From positions 223,501-287,500 of the forward strand of contig NC_060107.1 in NCBI RefSeq assembly GCF_021155765.1: 64,000 nucleotides of DNA, written 5' to 3'. Positions within the stretch are counted from its first letter, which is position 1. Each line of letters opens with the position of its first letter. The notes below the pieces were generated by a model, which saw nothing but the letters and a program-made list of their open reading frames with translations, was not told the origin of the DNA and did not search any database. The position numbers were made by a program, and so were the translations under genes. This document shows positions 54,523 to 64,000 of the stretch, piece after piece. This DNA is from Diprion similis (lineage: Eukaryota; Arthropoda; Insecta; Hymenoptera; Diprionidae).

Positions 54523-56920
54523 TTAACGAGGCCCAGGTGTAGGGACAACATCTAGCGGTGAATCAGGGCATTCAAGTGTATCCATAGAAGTTGACGATAT
54601 CAAAAGATCTTCAGTTGATTGGTTGCCAATTTTTTCTCTGAGAGATTGATATAGACTATGCACGGCTTCATTGTGCTGCAAATTATAATAGTTTTATAGA
54701 TAACTGACATCGATATTTGTGATAACACTCCAGTAACCTGAGACCTACCTGACTATTGGGCTGCAGGGCTTTCATCAGGGAATGTAATCGCGTCGGAGGA
54801 AGTTTTGGATGAATGTACCATAAAAGCTTCAAGAGGTGTCGCGTAACATTATCCCTGGCTAATCCTGCCAGGAAGAATTCGTCGAATATGACGGTGCAAA
54901 ATGATTCACCGGAAAACTCATCAGCCATATTTAAGATCAGCAGAGATACCTTTGCCAGCAGCAGATTGATTATTTCGTTATAACAGTCAGGTGTATCACA
55001 TTCTCGTCACTTCTCATCTCCTCAACTCACCAGCGTGTGTAAAAATGGATCCTCAAAAGCACGATGCGCCTGGCAATTTGGTAGCGTTGCCAAAACCCTC
55101 ATTAAGCCTCTCGCATCACCCCGAGCTCTCCCCCCACTTCCACTTCCACCTCCGCCAACATGTAACGCGTGATACATGGATAAAACAGCTGCAACTCCAG
55201 AAAGTTGAGCGTAAGCTTGACACGCGTCTGGAGGTGGTCCGGAGTGCTCAATAATGGCGATAGCACTTTCCCTTTCGTCTGGTGGGAGCTTACCATTCAA
55301 TTGTCTTATCTGATCATCTACCTATTTTGGAAGGGGTTAATTCATTAAGACAGTTCGAAAATTGTCAGGTTTCAGATGCGAAATCAGTCTCAAGGAAAGT
55401 AGTATGATAAGTATCAGGCTAACCATGAGAGACATAAGCGCTGGCAGAAACTTGGTCACAACTTGACTGTCAAGTTTCGGCTCCTTAAAATCTTGGGAAT
55501 CAATCATTTGCCAGGCTGACAAGCCCAGGGCAAGCATTCTCAGAAGTAGAACAAGGACAGCGTTATCCCGTGGTAGAGCTTCCCCATTGATTAGATGAAG
55601 AGCTATTTTTATTGCGCTACTAGCTAAAAAATTCACAGCGTATGGGTCACAGAGTGTCATACTGAGATCCCCAAGCACTTGCTCCTGGCCTCTCTGCACC
55701 AAAAATAATTCATTTTTATTGATCGTTGCTTGTAATTATAGTTTCTCACAATCGTACCTTGATACTATCAAGAAATCCTTGTAGTTCTCGAGACCTTTTC
55801 ACATCCACGTTTTTCTCTCTGATGCAAGCATCCAAGCACCAAGTGAACTTATGGCATGGATCTACAGATATGATATCTTGAACCTAGAAGCCAATGATCA
55901 GTCATTCATCAATCTGAAGAGAAACTGCTACAATGATGTTTTTGAGTCAAACCTCTAGATCATGCAGCGCCATCAACAGCTCAGCTCGAAGAGTACAGTA
56001 GTGGATATTCTTAGTTCGTAAAAAAAGAGTCCTCAGAAACTGGAGTACCATGTCGTAAAGTTTCACGCTGTGACCTATCATGTGTGCCAGCTTCTGTACC
56101 ACTTCTCCTTGTCTCCTTACCTTTGAATTAGACCACGATTTGTTCAAGTCAACTTGGGGAATGTCAGTAAGCAGGTTCGACCTGAATAGGTATTAATAAA
56201 CCATATTGGTCTGGATTAAAGACAATCGGAACTAACCTTAGGTGATGGTGAAAAAAATAAGGCATTCAGGTTTCGATGATCGAACAAAACTTGTTCTTTC
56301 TCAATGATGTAGCGACTAAAGAGAGGTGAAACTTCGTCTCCGAAAAGACTCTGGTTATCCTTCCAGATCTGTCGTTTCACCTCCGTGTCAGCGTCATTGT
56401 AAAGTTCCTTTTCCCTGACCAGTACACGCAGGTATTTATCATCGATGTGAGGGGTATTTCTTAAAATACACATAACAACTGGCCTGAGCGCAGCGACTCT
56501 AACGGCGGGAAAGCTTTTGGCCAAAAGATCTTTCAGTCTGCGGTCGCTTCCCCCTTTTTCCCCTCGCTCAGCCCCAATCTCAGCTATCCGCTTCACAAGT
56601 TTTTCTCTAAGCTCCTCTAATACCGAGGCGTGAAAGTCTAGCCTCCTGACGCCGTGGAGGTCCAATAGCGGTAACATCGGACGTAGCGAAGGTAGTAGAA
56701 TACCATTTTCTAGCTGGAATCTTTGGATTAGTAAGTATACTCATGCCTAGATTGTAATCGAGTGATTGAACAAACAACAATAGCGTTGAATATTTACCTG
56801 GAACTCTTCGATGGCTTTCAAGGGGTCGGTGCAGCTGGTCAGAGCATCTCTGAGAAACACTTGGCCTGGAACTCCAAGATCCTCTAATCCCGTACCCTCT
56901 GTACTTTTGGTGCCACTCAT
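54523..56920 (-). CDS. NELFB: Negative elongation factor B (NELF-B / COBRA1)
   Basis: NELF-B is a HEAT-like helical scaffold of the NELF complex, which with DSIF holds RNA polymerase II in the promoter-proximal pause. Eight exons close in phase to 602 residues: 56920-56798, 56713-56237, 56120-55953, 55883-55758, 55693-55424, 55321-55031, 54949-54749 and 54675-54523. Hallmark stretches include DLHGVRRLDFH, EVKRQIWKDNQSLFGDEVSP, FFSPSPKVRRQGEVVQKL, LYDMVLQFLRTLFLRTKN, DPCHKFTWCLDACIRE, GQEQVLGDLSMTLCDPYAVN, MIDSQDFKEPKLDSQVVTKF and HPKLPPTRL. I chose the ATG at 56,920 because the family starts close before the GLEDLG motif; an in-frame ATG at 56,977 would add 19 residues. A Gly-rich insert lies at 444-458. 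The acceptor of exon 7 (GGCAAAG) is weak, so that boundary is less certain. Several donors are GTT rather than GTA/GTG. The gene is divergent with the CECR2-like gene. Confidence 0.95.
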
Positions 56921-57968
56921 TTTCAAAGTCCACAAATATACGGTGTTTCCATCAAGGGGCAGCGATTCTGTATTCAAGCTGATTTAACCTAACCTATCGT
57001 AACCTAAATACAGAGCTGTTGAAAGCTAAGCGTTGAACCACGTTTGACGGTTGAACTTGGCGGCTGGCAGGGCAACAACAATTGTTTACAACCGTAAAAT
57101 TATAAATGACAAGTCGGTCTTCTTTGCAAGATTGTTGTGCCGTCTCCCTATTGAATAAAATTCGCATCAACACCGAAATTAAAAATCGGTATTATCCTGT
57201 ATTATTACAAAAGTATCCCAGTTTTATATACATAATATGTTACAGCAGCGAAAGGCATCTAGCATTCACCAACAAATAATCAACTCTGTGGACATTGAAA
57301 TTGTTATCTCTGATCCGCTGCACTATAGTCTAGTCAGTCGTCGACGGTTAGCTATACCTAACTTATAGGTATGTGTACAAAGATATTATACTGTACCTTT
57401 ACAACTGTCGGTCAAATTCAAACTTGTGACGTGAGATTAAAGCCGCAAGACTTTTCACGATTGTTCGTAGCGTTGATGCAAATCGTATGAAAAATCATAT
57501 GCTAAGAAAACGATTGAGCTCGATTGCCCGCCCATTTGCAGTAAATTCTAACGGCGTATTTTGATTTTTCTCCTCTCTTTGATTCCCCTAGTATGTGATT
57601 TGGTAGTAATGCAACGTGATGGCCGCAAGTGTCGCGCGCGTCAGGTTGCAACAACGGGGTACTAAGCGAAAATAAATTCGTTTTTTTTTCTAACTTTAAA
57701 CAGGTTGAACAAGTACGATACAACAATGTCACGTTGAATTGATATACGTCGAAACGCGAGTTACTCAATTAGCATGTTCGCGGTCCCCGATGTCTTTTCA
57801 TTGTAAAATTTATACCAATTCAAAAGTGCATTGGACGCAAACACCGATCGGTCGAGCGATCGCTCTTTCTGCTGCTTCTGCTGCTGCTGCTGCTGCTGCT
57901 GGCTGCTGTTGTGGGGTGGAATTCCGTTTACTGGGGTGGTGGCACCCGTCTGCCTTCCTCGACAGGTT
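56921..57968. promoter_or_regulatory. Divergent promoter region, NELF-B / CECR2-like
   Basis: The region lies between the two outward-facing start codons. It contains a cluster of AACCTAACC-type repeats at 56,985-57,006, just upstream of NELF-B, and a CTG triplet repeat near the CECR2-like start. The transcription starts cannot be placed. Confidence 0.55.
57878..57901. repeat. (CTG)8 triplet repeat
   Basis: Eight uninterrupted CTG units within a longer imperfect stretch (57,868-57,906). It lies in the CECR2-like 5' UTR or, if the in-frame ATG at 57,831 is used, encodes a run of cysteines. Confidence 0.9.
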
Positions 57969-60900
57969 ATGTTTCCGACTTTCATCGGGATTTTAGGTGA
58001 GCCCGATATTTCTAAAGCCAACTTCAGCCTACAATCCCCGCGTATTAACCGACAGGATAACCAAAAATTGAAAGCAATTTACCGGAATCAATTTGTGGTA
58101 TCCAGTCGAGGATAAACACAACACTTGCAGTACAAATAAAAATGACTGAGTGCCAAATGAAATCCGCGCTTTTCTAATGTTGTTCACTTATTTCTTTTCC
58201 TTTTTTTTCTACCTTCAAAACGAGAACTAACCTTCCAGTAACCATTTTTGATGATAAGTGAATCATACCCTCATCATTCGTAGTAGTTTGAACAACGTTT
58301 ACCAAACTTTACCTGGAATCAATGTGTTCTACTTTCTACTTAACGTGCCGCTAGATATATTTCAGTTTTCCAACCATACATGGTGGACGCTGACGTTTTA
58401 CAATTTTATGAAAACCTCCACAGTCGAATAACCTATCTTGTTATTTGAAAACTTGTTGCAAATTTTTTACTCACTTGTTTCTGTCTTCAGACATTCAATC
58501 GTGGTGGGAGGTGCCAAGTATCGCACATTTCTGCTCATTGTTTAGGGCTGCCTTCAATCTGCTGGACTTTGACATCGAGGTATCTAGTTCAATGCAAAAG
58601 TCGTGTATCAAATTAGCTAAACCAAATAGAATTTACTAATATCATTGTTACTTGAGGAAGGAGTTAAACTCAATTTCTATCTTCATACTCGTTACTTTCT
58701 CTCATTCCGCTCTTTCAAATGATTCATCAATAGAAAATGGAAAAATTTGCTACTTATTTTTTTCAGGATTTGGAAGAAGCCCTTCTCACGGACGGTGGTA
58801 CAGAAGGCCGGCTGTTGCAAGAACTAATTGTCAGATTACTCGAAGGCTGTCTACCAAATGACACTCGCAATGACATCTCTACTTTCAATTATCAGATGTT
58901 TCTACGTAGACTCTTTAGAAAAAAGTGTCAAGTGAGTGTCTAGCTTCCAAAGTAGATTAGAATATACAACTGAACAGAATTTATCAGCAATGTTTGATTC
59001 CAGGAATATGGACGAGATAATCCGTTCAATACAGACGTAGATTTTGAGCTTTTGCCACTACGCCAAAAGGTAGAAATACTTCGGGCTCTCTGTGACTTCA
59101 GGCTTGACGCCGAAGACGTGGTAAGATTTTTTCCATGTGTAGTTCACAGTTTTTGTACACAACTTCCTTCACTGAAATAAGAAAATCTGCCTTGCTTATT
59201 TTCAATTAGGAGCAGTCTCTCGATAACTTGGACTCGGACAGCCTACGAGTCGAACCACTAGGTCATGATCGTAAAAATTCTGCCTATTGGTACTTTTACG
59301 GCACTCGATTGTATCGGGAGGACTACATTGTTCAAACGAAGCCTGATATATCGCGTAAACAGAAAGGAAAACTCAAGGATAAAAGGCGAAAAAGACGTGG
59401 CAGAAACCGAATCAGTCAGACGGAGGAAACGCAAGAAGAGAAGGAACAAGACAGTTTGGTGTACGAAGGGGTGGAAAACGGGGTTTTGTCCACAGAAAAA
59501 GAGACTATCTGGCAAGTTGTCTGTTTCACCCACCAGGACTGGAGCCGTTTGGTGGAAAAATTTAAAAATTCGGTAAATACATTAGCTTGATAAATGATTT
59601 GTTGAAGAAATTGCAATTATTCATTAGGGAAATCGACAAACGTAATCAACAATCAATGATTTACAGGAGGACGACTCAGAGCGTAAACTGTACCGTACCT
59701 TATCCGAAGACTTCATGCCGGAAATCCCAAGATTATTTGAATTAAAAGAAAAACAGCAGAGACACAGACTTCTTCAGCAAAACAGCACAAGGGTACTCCG
59801 TCGACGCGAAACCACAAGTCGAGTGGAAGCAGCCATGGTCAGGGCCAAAGCGAAGGCTAAAATAAAGGGGGTGAAGAAGAGTAACAGCCGAAGTTTGAAA
59901 GTTATCGAAGAAATCGATCAAGTATCACCAACACCCACAGCAACGGCAACGCCGGTACCAAAGAAGGGGAGGCAGACAAATAACTCTTTGGCCTCTGCTG
60001 TTGGTCAGATTGTCATCCATACGGAGGATGAGTTAGAAAGTTTGACCGGACGGAGAGGCGGCAATCGGTCCGGAGGTGGGATAACTAGTTATCACCCTTC
60101 TCGGTATGAGTATGGCGTCGAAGAAGAAGAACGACGTGTTGGCATGCATAAAGTTCTTGAAAGTCTCAAAGATCACCAAGATGCTTGGCCATTTGTTGAC
60201 CCTGTTGACGAAGAATACGCTCCAAGGTTATTGAAACCCTCTTTATCACTTGAGTAACTTTATGGCTGGTTAAGTATCCATGGTATAAAAATGGTCCACG
60301 GATCGACCAAATGAACTTTCCAATGATCCGGACACATCCGCACATGATCTGTTCTTCAGTCTACATGGGACGGAGCCCTAAAGTATTGGACCCTTATCAT
60401 GATTGATGAACCAAAGCCTCCCATCAGTTTAAACATATAAAAATATTTCCTAATCCAAATTTAGAGAAAGGTAAAACAACTGCCGGTGTGTTAAATCATG
60501 GTTTCAAATTCTGAGTTCGGATTCTCACTATGTGGTGCTTCCAAAAAACCAACACAAAGTTAATAACATAAATAAACGAATAAGTCACAGTGTCTGCACT
60601 CAAGTTACAGGACATATATCCCAATGTAATGATGAAAAACATCGAATTTCGCAAAGTACATTGGCACTTACTGTAACGGAATCTAGCCATAAGGGGAAAC
60701 AAGAAAAAGAAAAAAAAATGTTGCATGTGTTAATGTACAATCTTTTGACCCACAGGTACTACAGTGTCGTTCGAAAGCCTATGGATCTCACCACAATGGA
60801 AGAAAAGCTCGAAGATGGATCATATAGGAGTATAGGCCAGTTCAAACGTGATTTCCGGTTGATTGTTGACAACTGTCGTCAATACAATGGCTCTGACAAT

Positions 60901-63900
60901 GGTAAATATTCTTCCTCAGTAGATATACTAGCCTCAAGCAGCAAAAAACGCTTATCTTTCTTAACAGGATTATATGTATGTACAGATAGAGTTACAAACT
61001 GGCACCAAGTACACGACTGTGTCATTTTTACTAGTACTAAGACCTTATCTATAACTACGCAATTTTCACAGAGTATACGGAGATGGCGATCAACCTGCAA
61101 GAAGTATTTGATCATGCGGTCGATCGATACCTTGAATCTGAGCCATCCAGTGACGAGGATCCATCTCTTCAAGTGTCATTATCACCCATTTCGATGTGCC
61201 CTGCATCCCCATCTCTGACGACGAAATCAATTTTGCCTCAGAATTCGCGAAAACGAAACCGCAACTCAGTAAAGAAACTCAATTTGAGCAAGTCTAACAA
61301 AGCAAAAAAAGATAAATATGTGAGTTTAGAGGAACGGGAATCTGTGGACATGGAAGAAAATGTTGCCTTAAGATCTAAACGGGTGAAAGAAAAAAAGAAT
61401 GGCAAACGTGCAAAGAAAATTAAAGTAGAAGAAGAGGTTGAGAGTGACTCTGAAAATGAAATGACTTTTTCCCCAGCAAAGAGAGAAAATCAGTCCGACG
61501 ATGAAATGTGTAAAACGAAAACAAAGCAAAAAAAAACTGTGAACTTTGAACGTGTGTCATCAAAAGTGAAAAAAGCCTCAGCCAAAGAAGAGCAGCTGGA
61601 CGATTCTAAGAGGAAAAACAAAAAAGAATTGAAAGTGCAGAATGAAGAGATTGAAGACTGCGAACATGATTCTCAGGAAATATTGAAATCTGCAGCCAGG
61701 AATAGGAGTAAAAAAAGCTTAAAAAAGGAACTCGGAGACCTGATTAGTAAAACGAAAAAGGAAAAGCCCAAGAAACCTGACGTCAAGAAGAATTCTGTCA
61801 CATTTAAAGCCAATGGTAAACGGGAAACATTCGAAACGGATGGGAAGATAAAAAAAAATCATAGTAAAAAAGACGGCAGCGAAAAGAAAGTAATTCCGGT
61901 AGTCTGTAAAGCAGATGCGATTACCGATACAGAACGACCAAAGGGAAAAGACAAAAAGTTAAAACAATATAGAGAAAAAGACTTAAAAGGGAGCGTATTG
62001 AAAAATTCGGCCCAAAAAAAGGACAGTCATAAGCTAGAGAAAAGAGAAGATGACTCAAAGTACAAGAAACTCGTAACTAGTAATAAAGATTTAGAATCTC
62101 TTGACAGCCTGAAGGACATAATAAGCGAAAGACAACGCGAGGATAAACTGAAGGCCCAAATCGAAGGGGAAAAGCAAAAGAAATCTACGAAAAAAGATGG
62201 TTTACATTCTAGAAAAGTGCCTTCAAACGGTAGTTGCTTACGCGCAGTCAGTAAAATAGATGTGATCCATTTACGATCAAAGGATGGTCCCAAAGAAGAA
62301 CCGGTGAAAAAATCAAAGCTGGCCCAGGTAAAGCGATCCAGAGGGTTTAAAAAGGAAGACAGCCCCGGAATCCAAGCCTTGAATCAAGCCACGGAGCAGA
62401 CGTTAAACGTGAGCAAATTAAAATATAAAATTCAATAATGGAATGTCCAATTTACACTGACAATGTAAAGACAGACTGGTTTGCCAAATGGTTCCCAGGA
62501 ATTTTTTCAGTTTCTTATTTCAAGCCTCAAAATCAAATATAGCCATCCAATGTGTTTTTATACTGAATATACTGGTTTTAGATTCAAATTTAACATTCTG
62601 CAAATAGGTCATTCTATTCTATAAAAACATTAAAACCAGTACCAAAACGAGTTTTGTAAACTTTACATCGATTGATGTACTTGTGTGTGTTACTTCATGA
62701 TTTGCAAAATTTATTTCTCATATTTTTTATGATTGAACCCTCTAATTAGAGATCGTAAAAAAAATTTCGTATGTAGTACTAAATTGGAAGTATGTTTTTT
62801 TTCCTATCTTACTGGTTAGAGCGATACTGTAATCCATTTCTCGAATAATTCGTTTTTTCTTTTCAGGACATCAACAAGTGGCTGGACGATGCGCCTCGCT
62901 TGTCAGAATTTTCTTCGGGTAGCGACTCACCGGTATTTCATCCAGCAACAAATGAAGCTGTAAAAACAGCAATGAAAACTGAAATGACAAGGAAACGTCC
63001 TCATCCTGTGAAACTTGTAGGTTCTCAGGGGCCCATGCGTGCAAAGAAAGTCCAGCGTACGATTGATCGTTTACAACCTGGAAAAAGCAAAGGTAATTTG
63101 TTAAAAAAACCGCTTCATTTACCTGCTAACATCAGTAGCGATGTTCTAGCGAATCAAACCACAGCTGACGCCAATAAAGCAAAATGTGATGACACGAATG
63201 AACCAAAACTTAGTTTGGGCACAGTTCTCAGGAATGCTGAATCTATTCATTCGATTTGTAAGAGTCTCGTTTCATCTCCCAATCCCAATTTAATTGATGA
63301 CGATGACGAGGAAAGAATAACAAGACCTACTTCTGCATCGGAAAATCAGGGAGTGATAAATCAGACTGACAAATTGTCTTCTGGTAAAGAGATTGCAGAA
63401 TCTAAAACCACTCTGAAGACAGAATCATTGGATAATGAAGGTAATACAGCAGTAGAAGAAGTTCAAAAACCGAAATCTGCAACTCCAAATCTCAGCGCGT
63501 GGTTCAAGGCATTTGGTGCACCCAAGTCCAAAAAAAAGGAAGATGACACTGATGAAAACGTGACCGGGGATTCCAGCTGCAAGAAGGAAACGGAAAACGA
63601 AATACAAGAAGTCAAGACCGTCAGACAAAGGAGAGTCAGTACTGGCGGCAGCAGTATCAGCGAGTCCGTGTCCAGCTTTTCACAAGAGTCTCCGCCGGGC
63701 CGATCACCGCAAACACAAACTCCACATGTTCCCAGTGAAACACCTGTCAGAGGTGCAGGCTTTTACCAGGATGCTTTGTCATCGGGTAGCAGTCCGTACA
63801 ATAGCCCTTATTACGCGACTCCTCCCAGGTACAGCGCCCAGCTCCCCCCTACTCCTTCGCCGCAAAATAATCCATCGTCACCAGTTTATCCTGTCGCAGC

Positions 63901-64000
63901 CCCCTACGAACAAACGTCGTCTCTGTATCCCCAGACAACTCCTCAGACCTCCCAGCAAGTTTATCCAAAACATTCTCCTCTTCAAGGTTCAACGGAATCT
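57969..64000 (+). CDS. CECR2: CECR2-like (dikar) bromodomain remodelling factor, 3' end outside window
   Basis: CECR2 partners ISWI ATPases in a nucleosome-remodelling complex (CERF) and reads acetylated histones. Nine exons close in phase: 57969-57996, 58491-58579, 58767-58931, 59004-59120, 59210-59572, 59667-60226, 60756-60901, 61072-62408 and 62867 onward, open at the right edge, for 1313 residues so far. The N-terminal DDT-like region starts DIQSWWEVPSIAHFCSLF (10-27), with LPLRQKVEILRALCDFRL in exon 4. A WSD/WHIM-like block, SLRVEPLG and YWYFYGTRLYREDY, follows at about 144-172. The bromodomain runs from about 413 to 512: PVDEEYAPRYYSVVRKPMDL, then CRQYN with the acetyl-lysine-binding N485. 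A very Lys/Glu-rich segment (about 520-900) and a Ser/Pro-rich tail follow. The first exon encodes only nine residues plus one base, and joining it makes the D of DIQSWW. The fly orthologue is called dikar. Confidence 0.94.

Noticed and set aside
57761-58021. Minus-strand frame with a polyglutamine run
   Set aside because: It is the antisense of the CTG repeat at the CECR2-like first exon, which has correct splice phase and homology on the plus strand.
62409-62438. Extension of the CECR2-like frame to a stop at 62,438
   Set aside because: A GTGAGC donor at 62,409 joins in phase to DINKWLDDAP at 62,867, which continues the family sequence; the stop is used only if the intron is retained.

Overview
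This is a 64 kb piece of animal nuclear DNA, most likely from a holometabolous insect and possibly a hymenopteran. Genes are split by short GT-AG introns, the background is AT-rich with long gene-poor stretches, CCTAA/TTAGG insect telomere-like motifs recur, and the proteins read as insect orthologues of conserved eukaryotic families. The order is an inference; no species marker was found. There are no bacterial operons, CRISPR arrays or recognisable tRNA or rRNA genes.

Layout. Bases 1-18,918 have no gene I can support; they are probably the first intron of a rhodopsin-like GPCR whose first coding exon lies at 18,919-19,138 (minus). Bases 19.1-33.4 kb are gene-poor and rich in foldback repeats, poly-G tracts and diverged duplications. 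At 33,458-36,492 (minus) lies a complete seven-exon adenylate-forming acyl-CoA synthetase / 4-coumarate-CoA-ligase-like gene. Bases 36.5-44.2 kb are gene-poor and carry a roughly 1.07 kb foldback element and several strong hairpins.

From 44.2 kb to the right edge the window is gene-dense, with four conserved genes as two head-to-head pairs. RPAP2 (minus, 44,228-46,309) faces GPR107/108-like (plus, 46,907-51,958) across about 600 bp. NELF-B (minus, 54,523-56,920) faces CECR2-like (plus, 57,969 to beyond 64,000) across about 1 kb. GPR107-like and NELF-B converge tail to tail.

Four gene models are complete and the CECR2-like model is open to the right; in all of them every splice phase closes: acyl-CoA ligase 559 or 625 aa, RPAP2 552 aa, GPR107-like 572 aa, NELF-B 602 aa, CECR2-like 1313 aa so far. 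Three of the five act on RNA polymerase II or chromatin (CTD phosphatase, promoter-proximal pausing, ISWI remodelling). That may be chance. I found no convincing undescribed biological system; the most unusual material is the set of inverted-repeat elements, including one whose ends are a 24-base G run and a C tract.
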